DNA of 64,000 nucleotides from Lunularia cruciata (Eukaryota > Streptophyta > Marchantiopsida > Lunulariales > Lunulariaceae), in assembly GCA_948567375.1 (NCBI GenBank), contig OX419759.1:57389493-57453492 (forward strand), read 5' to 3'. A program made the translations under genes and the position numbers. This document shows positions 1 through 10,980 of this stretch, one piece after another. The notes under the pieces were generated by a model, which saw nothing but the letters and a program-made list of their open reading frames with translations, made no database searches and had not been told where the DNA came from. Numbering within the stretch: the stretch's first letter is position 1; every line of letters starts with the position of its first letter.

Positions 1-1194
1 TGTAGAGTAATGGGCATGGCGATATTCGGCCAATAACGAAATGAATCAGTCAACAATATAACCAGAGAAAATTTGCTTAGTGTAGCACTCTGTGTGTGCA
101 CGGTCTTTGAGCTGTTCGAACAGCTTCAAGACCATGCACCCATACCTCAGTCGTTCAAGTCAAGCATAGTCCTGTGCCATCCAACTTGAGATCCACGATC
201 TGCATGCTGTTGACCTCCTGGAAGACTCTGGTGGAAGGTGACGTGTAGGATTTCATATCTACATGCAGTGGGTAGATTCTACTGTCCAGTAGAGGGGTAG
301 GAGAACCAGCCGACATTTGTTTAGAGTTCTTTGCGTCTCTGCCTCGATCCTGTGATAATCACACATGTAAGGTAAAGGCGTGCACAAACAATCGACATGG
401 CGATAAGTCCATGACAGTGGACGAAATCTGCATGACATGAGTGTTCATGACAATTATATAAAAACAGGAAAAGTAAGATTGTCGAATTTGGGTTCAGAGC
501 ACATGAAATTTGTGTTTGCGACTGTTTGTTACCTCTTGTCTAGGGTTTGTAGATTCCGAGGTAGGCCCCATAGAACGGACTGTTATCGATGTCGGTTTCA
601 TCCTCATGTTTTATGTCTATTGGAACAGTCCATCGAAAATCAGTCCACCGTCTTCTCTTTGTTTGGAATTGAGAAAATCAACGAAAGGTTTAGAACCAAA
701 GGCTAGAATCATTCCCCTGCCTAAGAGACGAGATGAGACAGACTTGGCAAAGTTGGAGTGCTTAATACTGATGAATACTTGCACATACAGAAGGTCTATG
801 ATTTGGTTTTGTTTCTGCTAGAGGCTGCGTAGTCTGTTATTATTACTTGATGTTGAGCAGGGCTCAAGGTCAGATGAGAGAGAATGGGAAGGTTTTTTTA
901 CTCCGAAATTGTGCTTCCGGGGAAGATCTGAGTTAAAAAGTCCCTATGGTAAAGTCTTCCCGTGTTGCTGTTATGTCCAATTGGACCAGAAGAGAAGACC
1001 AGGAGATGCAATGGTCTCCGCCTGGATGACCCGCATGGATCTCTTCATTGATAACGGAATGAAGACACTGCAACTTTTTAATTTGCCGCAAGAACTGCAC
1101 AGAAATAAATTGAAAAGGAATATGGTGATGACAAGATCAACCAATCAAGTAAAATTTCATTTGATTGTTACGATTTAAATAACTCTTCAGAGCT
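1..1194. other. Left flank, no recognised gene
   Basis: I see no supported gene here. The two small overlapping frames at 437-821 have no recognisable domain. A stretch near 1040-1160 could be a decayed GAG-pre-integrase region of the copia element that follows, because it has a GMKTL-type segment at the expected distance, but the His/Cys residues cannot be aligned. No 5' LTR matching the LTR at 3837-4035 is visible. Confidence 0.4.
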
Positions 1195-1966
1195 CTTCAT
1201 CTAGAGCTTCTGGTCTTCTAGATGTCGTACATTCTAATGTATGGGGATACATGCTGAGAATTCATTAAGTGGAGCAGCCTACTATGTTTCCTTTGTGGAT
1301 GATTACAGTAGAGAAAACTTTATCTATCTCATGAAAAATAAGGATGAAGTGCTGCAAAAGTTCCAGAAGTTTGTAGCCATGGCTGAGTTGAAGACTGGGA
1401 GGAAAGTGAAGCGATTGAGAACAGATGGAGGCAGAGAGTACAGGGATAAGGATTTCCTCTCTTTTCTATCAGAAAAAGGAATCCTCCTTGACTGTACTGC
1501 CAGAGACAGTCTTGCACAGAATGGAGTTGCAAAAAGGTTGACACTGGTGGACAAAGCATTGGCAATGCTCCAACATGCCAAGCTGAAGAGAAATTTTTGG
1601 GGTGCTGCAATTAGCGCTGCAAATTTTCTCAGAAATATCACAGCATTGCAAGGAAGAACTCTTGAAGAATGCTGGAGTGGTAAGACATCTAATCTTTCAG
1701 TTTTGAAAGTTTTTGGATGTCCTGCCTATGTTCATATCTCCAAGGAGCAGAGGAGGAAGTTCACAGAGAAGGCTGAGAGAATGCTTTTTGTAGGATATGA
1801 AGAGGGACTGAAAGGATATCTTTTTTACAATTCTAAGTCTGGACAGATCATCAGAAGTAGAGATGTACTCTTTGATAAATTGAGGACTTGGAGTGAGAGC
1901 AGTGATGAGTTGCAGAAGCAAGCTTATCAGTTTGATCAGCCTGATCAATCTATCTTCCCAAGCTGA
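1195..1966 (+). pseudogene. copia1 integrase, catalytically dead
   Basis: The rve integrase core is recognisable from the HSNVWG box (1230-1247), FVDDYSR, the TDGGREY box, QNGVAKR and the RSRDVLF box at the end. In copia integrases the first catalytic Asp lies in HSD; here the codon at 1236-1238 reads Asn. The catalytic Glu of NGVAER reads Lys at 1532-1534. Both changes fit single G-to-A transitions. A frameshift just after the first box moves the rest into the frame that opens with ATG at 1241. The frame ends at 1966 before the reverse transcriptase. Confidence 0.9.
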
Positions 1967-2135
1967 ATAAAGTCAGTTTTTCAGATCAATCATCAGAGGA
2001 GCAATCTCTATCTGAAGCTGATGGTTCACCGAAGGAGAGTCTGAAGGTGTACAAAAGAAGGCCTAAACAGACAGTGGTTATGATTTTGATACTACAGAAG
2101 ATGATTCCTAGAAGCAGACTGTAGATGCAGAATCT

Positions 2136-2930
2136 TTGAGTGAGACACTAGAGATGTCAATAGACGGCATGAATCTTCTGGGCACAGAGCCAAGAAGATC
2201 ACATAAAGATAGAAAACCTATTGATAGACTTGGTTTTCCATCAAAAAAGATGTTAGATGAATCTTACATCTATCATGAAGATTTTGATCTAGACACTTTA
2301 CAACAAGCTATGCTCAGACCAGATTTGAGTAAGTGGGAGTTGGCTATAGCAAAAGGGAAGAAGTCTCTTCAGACTAATGGTATATGGGTACTAGCTGATT
2401 TACCACCAGGTAGAAAAGCAATTTGCTGCAAATGGGTTTTTAGGATCAAACATGGAGCTGAGAATGGGATCCTAAAGTACAAGGCAAGACTTGTTGCAAA
2501 GGGCTTCAATCAAAAAGCATCAATAGATTATTCAGAAACTTTTGTACCAGTTGCCAAGGATGGATCTATTTGCATGCTTCTAGCTCTTGCAGGAGAGAGA
2601 GATTTGGAAGTGGAGTAGTTAGATGTGAAAACAGCCTTTCTCAGTGCAGATTTGAGAGAGACTATCTACATGAATGTTCCAGGTGGATATACTGAAGGTA
2701 AAGAAAAATTATGCTTGCTTAAGAAGGCTTTATATGGTCTTAAGCAAGCTCCTAGAGCCTGGTATGAGAAACTAGACTCATACTTGAGAGGGCAAGATTT
2801 CAAACGAGCAGATTTTGACATGAGTGTGTATACTAGAGATGATGTATACATAGCTGTATATGTGATGATTTATTACTTTTGGGGAATAGTGAATCTATCA
2901 AAGGAGTGATAGATTTCTTGTGCTTTGCTT
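2136..2930 (+). pseudogene. copia1 reverse transcriptase, frameshifted
   Basis: RVT_2-type reverse transcriptase. Landmarks are KWVFRIK, YKARLVAKGF, a TAG stop near 2616 just before LDVKTAFL, and ALYGLKQAPRAWY. The catalytic YVDD box is hit directly: near 2859 one G appears to be missing, so the Tyr-Val is followed by the wrong frame, and the expected downstream Leu-rich segment reads only in the +1 frame. The enzyme cannot be made from this copy. Confidence 0.9.
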
Positions 2931-3742
2931 TTGAGATGACTATCCTTGGTCCTGTAAAACTCATTTTTGGAATCAAAGTGAGCGGAGACAGAGAAGCATG
3001 ATGGATCCGAATGAGTCAACCCAAGTATGTGAGATCCATACTAGCTATATATCAGATGACAAAGGCGAATCTTGTCTCTACACCTCTTGATCTGGTGTGG
3101 AAGCACAGCAGAATCATAGATGGAGAGATGAATCTCTGTGACAAAGTGTTGTATCATAGTGCTCTTGGTTCTCTAATGTTTATCATGGTCTGTACAAGAC
3201 CAGATATATGCTATGCAGTGGGAACACTAGCTAGATATACTAGCAACCCTGCACAAGCACATTAGAAAGGTATAAAGAGAGTATTTAGGTACTCAAAGGG
3301 TACTCCAGATGCATTCTTGGAGTACATAAAGCAAGGGAACATACTTGCTCCTACTCTTGAAGCATATACATATGCTTGTTGGGGAGATGACACACACAAC
3401 AGCAGATCAACTAGTGGATATGTAGTTATGCTAAGTGGTGGAGCAATCAGTTGGCGTAGTAAACAGCAAACATCTGTTGCTTTGTCTACCAATGGGGCAG
3501 AATTTATGGCTGCTTCAAATGCTACTCAAGAAGTCATCTGGAACAGGAGACTTCTTAAGGAGTTGGGTTTTGAGCAGGAAAGTCCTACTACATTGTACTG
3601 TGACAATACAGGAAGTATAGCACTCAACAAAAATCGTGTACATCACCCAAGGACTAAGCACATTGAGATCAGAAGAATATTTGTGGAGGAGAAAGAAAAG
3701 GAGAATGTTGTGAAGTTAGTTTACTGTCCTACACAGAGATGA
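2931..3742 (+). pseudogene. copia1 connection/RNase H
   Basis: Two frames, 3011-3265 and 3317-3742, cover the thumb/connection (CTRPDICYAVG) and the RNase H domain (RSTSGYV, ISWRSKQQ, YCDNTGSIAL, HPRTKHIEIR). They are separated by an in-frame stop at 3263-3265. The usual STTEAE box reads STNGAE, so one acidic position is altered. The reading frame ends shortly before the polypurine tract. Confidence 0.88.
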
Positions 3743-3836
3743 CAGCAGATGTGTTTACAAAAAGCACTACCTAAAGATAAACACATGAAATGTGTAGTAG
3801 AAATGGGAATAGTCCTAAACTCTCATTAAGTGGGAG

Positions 3837-4035
3837 TGTTAAATTAGGTAATCTCTAGTTTAGGGACTTCTTTGTTAGAATCAGACAAGTTATTTACTAT
3901 TCACATGTGTTACTGTTCATATGTTTTCCATGAGTTGCTTATGTTACATGAGCAGTATGGTAGCACACCTTTCAGTATACCCTTCTATCTATATAGTCCC
4001 AGTCAGAAGTTCTTCTATTGAATTGATTTCTAACA
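3837..4035 (+). repeat. 3' LTR of copia1
   Basis: A 199-bp LTR begins TGTTA and ends TAACA, giving perfect 5-bp inverted termini, and directly follows the purine-rich tract at 3825-3836. A CTATATA motif near 3988 could be its TATA box. The 5 bp after it are CTTCT; the matching duplicate on the left was not found because the 5' end is lost. Confidence 0.85.
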
Positions 4036-4786
4036 CTTCTCCTCAACATTTCGTGAAACCCTGAGCTGCCTAACATCATCTCAGGAGTGTTATGTGATAT
4101 CTCAATATTGGAGGTTATTTGTGTTGCGTGAGTGAACTAGATGTACTATCTTTGAAGGCTAAGAAAGAGAGTTGAGTCTTGGTGTGTGCAATCAAGAATG
4201 TTTACTCGGGTGAGACTACTAAAACTGAGTGCTAGAAGGCCTGATACATCAGAAGTCAGAATGACTAAGGATAGACCATCTACTTCAAAGAGCAGGAACA
4301 AAGGTTCTCATCAGAATAGAATCAGTCCAACATTGTATCTTCCTCCAACTTCGGGAGAATGTCGTAGGCAGATTCTGTTTCTAGCTACGTCGCAACATGT
4401 AGCGTGATGAATGAATATTGCTTTGAATTAATGAGCTATGTAGAATGAGATGAAAATATTGAGACCACTCTTGCAAAGCGATAAGTTCGACCAGATTACA
4501 TTACAGCACAGCTGTCGACATTTGTCATCATGAGATAAACAAGAGTTTTATCTCCAGAACAGAAGCTCACATCTGCAAAATTGCAAAGAATGTAATGACC
4601 TAATCTACGACTGTTGGTCCTTCGGTTCAAGCAGAGAAAAATATCTCAAGTTTGCAGATCAAGATACGTGCTGCTTATCAGAATCATCCTTTAGAACCAA
4701 CCTCCTTTGATCGGCGCAGTAGGGTAAGCTAGATGATACCCAAAAGGCTCCTTCTCGTTTCCTGTACAGAATCTTATCAACTAAAA
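4036..4786. other. Intergenic, between copia1 and the GT92 gene
   Basis: I see no supported gene. A 73-codon + strand frame (4186-4407) has no recognisable domain. The stretch next to 4787 should contain the 3' UTR of the minus-strand GT92 gene; no canonical AATAAA signal is obvious on that strand. Confidence 0.4.
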
Positions 4787-6415
4787 TTAGATCCCCCTAA
4801 GCAGAACAGCTAGTCGCTCCCTGGCCTTGGTTATTCCTCTGGCTATGGATTGATCAAAGGAGTAATTTGACAAGTTACTGGTCAGGTCCGCGGTTGGAGC
4901 GGTTAAGTTAACCGTGGTGTTGCAGAGCTTTCTGTTCAGTGCAAGGGCTCCATGGTAGTGATGTACCCTTGCCAGGATTCCATTCAGATCGATACCACCA
5001 TCACCAGTGTCAAAAGTTACAACATGAACACCTGTACCCGTAACTTTTCTCGGATTCACTACATATTTTCTCCTTCCCAGCGGCCCTGTGCAGATCCATG
5101 GATCTGGTATATTCTTCGTGTACCTGCACTCGGGCAACTTATCCACCCAGAGCATCCTCTCTACAGGCCATAAGCTCTCACCCGAGTCCGGGTGAGCAGA
5201 GCAAAATTCAATTGAAGCAGGCAAACTTGCAAACGTTAGCCACGCTTTATCTTTATTCTCCTGCAGCACACTTTGTAACGAGTTCGGTGGTGTTATGTGG
5301 AGAAACTCATCAAAGTCATGAAAGAGTGTCCACTGAGCGATGTATCTTGTTCTCTGCAGGCAGTCGTTGATGAAAAGAAGCTGGTTATGGTAGTGTGCGG
5401 GGTATCGCCACTCATCGAAGACTTCCACTATCTCCACCACTCCAGCCTTAATAAACGGATCCAGAAGCTCCCTACTTTCTGTTGTCAATCCTCCGACGTT
5501 GTAGAAGAAGAACTTGGCCTTACCCTGTCTGCCTTCATAAAGTTCAAGATGATAGGACAGCCAGCTAATGATCCAGTCTGCTCTAATTTTCCCATGCATC
5601 GGAGGTCCACAGTAAGCATATTTGTAAGGCATGCTTGAAACATTTTGATCTATCTGTTGTAATCTGACGTTGAATTTGTGCGCTTCTCCTCTCCTTTCTT
5701 CGTGCACGTCCACAGTTGCTGTGCCCTTAGAGTCTCGCTTTGGTTTGACAGAAACTGATAGACGCAGTTTCCCACCTTTCCCATCTGCTCCTACTGGGTC
5801 CGGGAAGGTGCAGTTGACAATGGCGGGCACGTAGGGCATACGATTTTCATCACAATTGATGTAAATCATGTCAGCTTCTGTAGTGATAACATCCTTACCC
5901 CTCTCATACCATTGACAATCGTACACTGGCTTATCAAAGGCTCTAGCAACAGCAGAAGTGATGCCGACAACGAAGAATGTATTATACGAAACTCTGTACG
6001 TGTTAAATTTCACGAAAGGGTGAAGGGCGAATGTCAAAGGTTGCAAAGCAGTTAGAATTGGAAGCCTGCTCGAATCCTTCTCATTGGTATGCTTGGTTTC
6101 TTCACGTTCAGCGGTTTTTGCACATGAACAACTGTCCATCGAACTCGAGGTTTTGATTGCTGTTGAATCATCCTTGAGTAGTTCAATACTCCTGTCTGTT
6201 GTAGACTTTGCTGGTGAGGGTCCAGAAATTCCCAGCCCTTGCCCTGAGACCGGCGAGTTAAAGATGTCGAAGCACACAGTCAATTGAGTGAATTGGAACA
6301 GAGAGAGAAAAATCAGAATCTGGATTGTAAAAGAAACGCAAAAGACGAGAGCGACTAGACGCCAGAAGTCCCAGGAAGAAGTATGTGACAACAAGTTTTT
6401 GCCAGCTTTTGTCAT
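4787..6415 (-). CDS. GT92/DUF23 glycosyltransferase, GALS-like (beta-1,4-galactan synthase family)
   Basis: This single uninterrupted frame encodes 542 residues from the ATG at 6413-6415. A longer open frame reaches 6514 but opens with GTG and has an upstream in-frame TGA, so the ATG is the likely start. The N-terminus looks like a type II Golgi anchor: a short cytosolic stretch, then a hydrophobic helix at about residues 18-43, then a Ser/Thr-rich stem. The GT92 domain spans about 264-500. It begins PYKYAYCG, has an HYHNQ box (about 341-345), the metal/sugar-nucleotide DxD within HDFDEFLHI (D367, D369), a GVHV box near 462 and a HHYHG box near 485-488. Arabidopsis GALS proteins, of similar length, extend beta-1,4-galactan side chains of pectin. 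The role here is inferred from family only. It is the only clear host gene in the window. Confidence 0.9.
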   Translation of the reverse strand: MTKAGKNLLSHTSSWDFWRLVALVFCVSFTIQILIFLSLFQFTQLTVCFDIFNSPVSGQGLGISGPSPAKSTTDRSIELLKDDSTAIKTSSSMDSCSCAKTAEREETKHTNEKDSSRLPILTALQPLTFALHPFVKFNTYRVSYNTFFVVGITSAVARAFDKPVYDCQWYERGKDVITTEADMIYINCDENRMPYVPAIVNCTFPDPVGADGKGGKLRLSVSVKPKRDSKGTATVDVHEERRGEAHKFNVRLQQIDQNVSSMPYKYAYCGPPMHGKIRADWIISWLSYHLELYEGRQGKAKFFFYNVGGLTTESRELLDPFIKAGVVEIVEVFDEWRYPAHYHNQLLFINDCLQRTRYIAQWTLFHDFDEFLHITPPNSLQSVLQENKDKAWLTFASLPASIEFCSAHPDSGESLWPVERMLWVDKLPECRYTKNIPDPWICTGPLGRRKYVVNPRKVTGTGVHVVTFDTGDGGIDLNGILARVHHYHGALALNRKLCNTTVNLTAPTADLTSNLSNYSFDQSIARGITKARERLAVLLRGI

Positions 6416-6665
6416 CCTTGATTCACCCACAGAAATCCCGATACACTGAGCGTATGTTGACGATGTCAGAGTCTTAGAGTTTAAAAGAATATTCTCCAAG
6501 TCTATGCTCCCCACTGCAATCGAAACGCATCAAGACCTTCTGCTGCCATGAAATAATACCACCTCACACAACGCACCAAGCCTTCACGATCCACTCAAGA
6601 TAAAGAAAACTTTAGCCCTCGAATTCCCAAGGTCCCGATCTCACAATTTGTGTGAATGGCAGCGG

Positions 6666-6880
6666 GAGATGTTCTCAACTCATTCGAGCTTTGAACACAA
6701 GCGCTGTGATAAACACCTTGGAAGTTGCTAGACACAGTCCACGCACCAATTGAACAAGATTCTCTGAATTCTTAAGAGATGTTCTTGACTCATTCGGGCT
6801 TTTCAGCACAAGCTACGAGTTGATGACCTTCAAAGCTGCCTAAGAGAGTCTACGAACTAACTGGCCGGGAATGGAATCAC
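6666..6880. repeat. Imperfect tandem duplication upstream of the GT92 gene
   Basis: GAGATGTTCT followed by a CTCATTCG segment occurs at 6666 and again at 6776, a period of 110 bp. Later parts of the two units also match imperfectly (GGAAGTTGCTAGACACAGTC against AAAGCTGCCTAAGAGAGTC). It lies about 250-465 bp upstream of the proposed start codon, in the likely promoter or 5' leader. Confidence 0.7.
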
Positions 6881-8029
6881 TAAAAACATGGCGTTGTTAT
6901 CTACAATTTGAATCGGCTCGGATTTCAAAGTAACTACGTCTCCGAGGGTACTGCTTCACTAAAGTTTTGATCTTTAAGTTCAGGAGCAGACTCATCTCTC
7001 CAGAAACAAACTCCTTATATGCTCGAGAATTTCATGTTCGGGCGGGCTATTCAAGCTCATACCAAATGGCTGTCCATAGAAGGCCGGGTGGTGCTTTTAA
7101 GGTTAAGACTTGCTTCGACCATATGTGCCCGGGTAAAAGCCCACTGACTCGGAAACTGTGAAGTCCTGGCAAGCCCAGCGGATTCATGCTCAAGGCACCA
7201 TGAGCCAAGTCTATTCTTGAGCTGGAGAGCGATCGAGGAAGGACGCGCGGCTACTGAAGTACTCCAACACATGTCCAATGACGTGTTCATAAAGAGCGTC
7301 ACTTGACCACCGAGGCCATCTATTTGCATTTGCCTTGACGTAAGTGTGCACATTTAACTTCAAGTCTCGTATGACTTGTTCAAATTCCTGTATACGATTC
7401 TTCTGATTCTTGGTCGAGTTGACCCGGAGAGCAGTCGACTTTGGCAAGATTCTATTTACTGGATGAAGCCGTCTGGTTCTTAACGCAACCAACCTGCCGG
7501 GTCTGACTCAAAAGCCGACCTACCAAAAAGGAACAAAAGCAGGCGCAATAGTATTGGAACGAGAGATCTGTCCTACGACAACTAAGGTATCTCTGAGCTA
7601 TGCACCTAACATAAAACAAGAGGTAAAATACAAGCGGTCAAATGGGGCTAAGCTTCAATAAAATATTCTCCTAAGATATCTGAGGTAAAACACACGAGAA
7701 ATCTGTCCTGCTACAGCTAAGATATCTGAACTATATGCACCTACTACGACTAAGATATCTAAACCATGCACCTGACATACCTTCTATGCAAAAACGAGGC
7801 ATAGGATTCCTTGAGGACTTCTCTGCATCCTTATAAGGGACACGTAATCCAACCCCCACCGACAGGGCAGCCAAATTCGCCGAAGGGAAACTGCGGTGAC
7901 CTCTTAACCATGACTGGAGAATATTCTTTTAACTGTGGGACAGAAACTGTGGTTACGAGAACAGCGTCGCAAACCTTTGGCACAGTAGAATGAGGATCTT
8001 ACACTAGGCCGCAAATGTTCGGAGAATAA
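6881..8029. other. Intergenic with degenerate short repeats
   Basis: No gene is supported; minus-strand frames at 7057-7353 and 7211-7492 overlap each other and show no domain. Between about 7560 and 7790 a CTAAGATATCT motif recurs (also as CTAAGGTATCT), often near a GCACCT motif and twice with GAGATCTGTCC or GAAATCTGTCC, so this is a decayed short tandem repeat. Confidence 0.5.
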
Positions 8030-8481
8030 ATACAATATATTACACTAGCCAATAAGAAGGAATAGGGGAGATGTGTATGGAAATTTCTTCAATCATACCA
8101 ATTCTCTCGTCCATCTTTCTTCAAAATCGATATAAAGCCGTACAGAAATTAAAATAAGGTCAAGCATTATTGAGTTGCAACTCTGACGTGATAACGTTTA
8201 TTCCATCTTTATTGAGGTGTCCACTGGATTCTACTTAAGTGAATAACATATTACACGGAGCCAAGAAGAAGGAATAAGTAAGATGGTATTATACTTTCTT
8301 CACTCCCGCCACTTTTTTCGTCCATATTTTTTTGAGTTCAAAATTGTAGTTGAAATATGATATAAACCTGTGCAGAAATTAAGATATTCTCAAGCACAAC
8401 TGAGTTGAGCTGCAACTGCGACATGATATATAAACTTATTTCCACCTTCATTGAGGTGTCCATTAGATTCTACTCAATTGA
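8030..8481. repeat. Tandem duplication of about 211 bp
   Basis: Two diverged units lie head to tail. Unit 1 runs from the ATATTACAC segment near 8036 to the CCACTGGATTCTACTTAAG segment near 8240. Unit 2 runs from ATATTACACGG near 8247 to CCATTAGATTCTACTCAA near 8479. Shared landmarks are AAGAAGGAATA, CAGAAATTAA, TCAAGCA and TTGAGGTGTCCA. Unit 2 carries small insertions. No coding potential is seen. Confidence 0.85.
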
Positions 8482-9841
8482 TACAAACTTCAACACAAGG
8501 AAATTTGAAACCACGTGCATGATGTGAGGTCGCATGTTAAAACAAAGGTATGGAGTGCTTTTCTACCTAGTGGAGTGATGAAAGATTGTTTCATATTCTT
8601 CCATTTGGGGTGGGTCATTAATTCAATTTCAAGTCTTTTTTTTAATGCATTTAACTAACTTTAGCCCTTCTTCCTTGCCTCAACTCTTTTATGAAATGTT
8701 TCTTACTTCTTTCTTCATTCCCTTTCTCTTTTCATCTACTCGTGCCCTTGATATACATCCTTTTGTACTGCTCTTGAATACACTTTTTTTCTAATTTCTA
8801 ACTTCTTTCTTCGCTCGTTTTCTCTTCTCAGCTCTTTCGCTCTTAATATACATCCTTTTGTAATGCTACTGTGTTTTACTTAGGAACTCCTCCTCCCGGT
8901 AGCATCTACCTTCACCTCTCATTCTAAATGCGGGTCGCTTTTCGAATTTTTAATTAGAGTCAACCTAACCGCCTCATTTAAGATTAATAATCTTTATCAC
9001 CAATAGAGAGTGTAAAATTAGGGACTCTTACCATTATTCTCTTTTTTCTAAATTCAGTCTACAGTCCAAACCTAGAAGAATACGAAGAGTAATTGATTTA
9101 CTTTACCATGAAAAAGATATGTAGCTTGTTTCTCTGTATTTCGTACTCATTGAGAGTACACTGCGTGTGATACAACAATACCCTTTACCAGAGCACGGAG
9201 AGAACCGGAGTTCTAGGTGAACTCAGCGATGAAAAATTAAACTTCTCTGCAAGTAATCTGTAGTAGAAACAAGAGTGGTAAGGGACTAACGGCATGGATA
9301 CTGGTATCACCGGAGTAGGACCGAATTTTCCCGCAGATATACTTGCATTCCCCAAAATTCTATACATACTTTGAATAGAAGTTCTTGTCTTCGTTACCGT
9401 TCTCCTTTTAATTGTCATTTGCGGATCCGGATTTCTAATATGAAATTCAGCTACAGATCGTATGCTCAGGTTTAGTAGTTTCTAGACTTTCTTTCAGGTA
9501 GGAAGGATATGCAGTTTTGGTTTTATAGCTTTTTAGTTTGAGTTATGGTGCTAGAAAGTATCAGTTGAATTCCAACAAATACTGAACTATATTATACTAC
9601 TTTGGATTAGGGCTAATCAATCAGAAGTCGGGGATATGGAAGATACTGGCTGTTTTGAGCTTTAAGAAATAAGGAGCATGGTTTAAGTTCTTAAATAGAG
9701 TCAATTAGAGTTTATGCATGCAGACCGGTCATTGTGCTCATAGGTACGTGGTGACACACCTTCGCCTTATTAGAGCAAAATTTTGTTTTGCAGTTTAGTT
9801 TCGTAGGATAAGATGAGATAGTGTAATAGTTAGGAAACTAA
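8482..9841. other. Intergenic, no recognised feature
   Basis: The stretch is AT-rich with pyrimidine-rich tracts around 8640-8860. A 77-codon minus-strand frame (9185-9418) has no recognisable domain. I see no LTR, tRNA or conserved protein here. Confidence 0.4.
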
Positions 9842-10151
9842 AACGAATGGTTGTTTGTTAATCGGTAGACTAGTTTGTAACATGGCCGGGATGCAGAAAA
9901 AGGTACAGGAATACTCCTGCGATACATCCATTAAGATACTATACCAAGTCATAGGTTTTGTCGTTGTGACCATGGCTGTCTAGTGAAACTTCAACGAATG
10001 GATGTTTGTTAATCGGTGTTAATCGGACTAGTTTGTAACATGGCCGGGATGCAGAAAAAGGTACAGGAATACTCCTGCGATACATCCATTAAGATACTAT
10101 ACCAAGTCATAGGTTTTGTGGTTGTGACCATGGCTGTCTAGTGAAACTTCA
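9842..10151. repeat. Near-identical tandem duplication of about 150 bp
   Basis: The unit AACGAATGG...CTAGTGAAACTTCA occurs at 9842-9992 and again at 9993-10151. From the CTAGTTTGTAAC segment to the end I see one substitution (TCG against TGG near 9961 and 10120). The second unit has an extra short GTTAATCG duplication near its start. The near identity shows a recent event, unlike the older duplication at 8030. Confidence 0.92.
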
Positions 10152-10609
10152 TAGAGATCATCACCATGAACCTGGTAAGCTTCGTATTCACAAGCCAAAC
10201 TTTACGGCCACTAGTAAGCCAATGATCTTACTAAGATGTACAACCACAATCATGAATTTGCACTGCCAAGTGTCAAAAAATCAACTAGGTGCATTTAATC
10301 GGCTTGACTGCACTGCCAAAGAACAAATATTATGACAGTTTAGATCAACTGACATGCCTGAATTGCAAGATGGTGGGCGAATTAGGCACATGAGTGTAGT
10401 GATGGCCATGGAGGTGAGACAAAGAGTCGAGTTCATATCCATCCAACTAGAAGATATTTGTAATAATCATGATCCAAGCCCCTAGAACTTGAGAGGAAGT
10501 CCTACCTTTTAGATCAAAGATCACGGGAATAGGTTCTTGGACCTAAAATCTTGCCCTTTGGATAGATGTTCATAAACACCCCCTCATGGTTCTCCTGGTT
10601 AGAATCTTA

Positions 10610-10980
10610 AGGCAAGATAGATGACTTCTTTGACAAAAAAAAGAAGTGTAATGGCAATTGTGTAGACTCCCTTAAAGATCCCATCCAAAGAGTCATTTCC
10701 AAAATGACTATAAAACTATTCAAATTGAAAAAAACTACTTATGTTAACCTCAACCAAGCAATTATATTTCAATGTTTCACAAGGACAAATGAGTAAGCTG
10801 GACATGAATGTTTCATGAGTGTGTTGCTAGTTGTTGCTGAGCTAGCACAAGATATGACTAAGAAGGGAGGGGTTACAATCCTATTGCACTTCATTGTACA
10901 TTTCTACATAGGATTGGACCCCCTTACTTAAGAGGAAAGGTGAAATACACAGCCATTTCCATCCTCCAAACTACTTTAGT
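10610..10980 (+). pseudogene. Decayed relative of the family A LTR-encoded protein
   Basis: Translated on the + strand, this stretch contains SLKDPIQRVISKMTIKLF, then KKTTYVNLNQAIIF and later HFIVHFYIGLDPLT. These align in order and spacing with the N-terminal region of the protein encoded inside the family A LTRs (compare 20489-20704 and the minus strand of 53690-53872: a DPI or EPI box, KPKQTT, a VFFHQMF-type box, then HFYFGL). In-frame stops interrupt it. No family A LTR ends flank it, so it is either a very old A-like element or an independent source of this domain. Confidence 0.55.

Larger units (their letters stand above)
1195..4035 (+). mobile_element. Ty1/copia retrotransposon copia1, 5'-truncated
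   Basis: Integrase, reverse transcriptase and RNase H occur in the order INT-RT-RH, which defines the copia superfamily. They are followed by a purine-rich tract (AAGTGGGAG) and a 3' LTR. The gag, protease, primer-binding site and 5' LTR are not seen, so the copy is truncated or decayed on its left. Stops and frameshifts break the polyprotein at several places, and two integrase catalytic residues are changed. The copy cannot be autonomous. Confidence 0.9.

Noticed and set aside
437-821. Two overlapping + strand frames of 89 and 103 codons
   Set aside because: Neither has a recognised domain and their composition gives no preference for either.
6416-6514. N-terminal extension of the GT92 frame to 6514
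   Set aside because: The codon at 6512-6514 is GTG, an in-frame TGA lies just upstream, and the first ATG (6413-6415) is followed by a sensible type II anchor. I keep it as possible 5' UTR or exon edge only.
7057-7492. Two overlapping minus-strand frames
   Set aside because: They overlap in different phases, have no recognisable motif and lie in a repeat-bearing intergenic stretch.
7560-7790. Possible CRISPR-like or satellite array from the CTAAGATATCT repeats
   Set aside because: Spacing and unit sequence are irregular, only a few units exist and the context is a plant nuclear genome.
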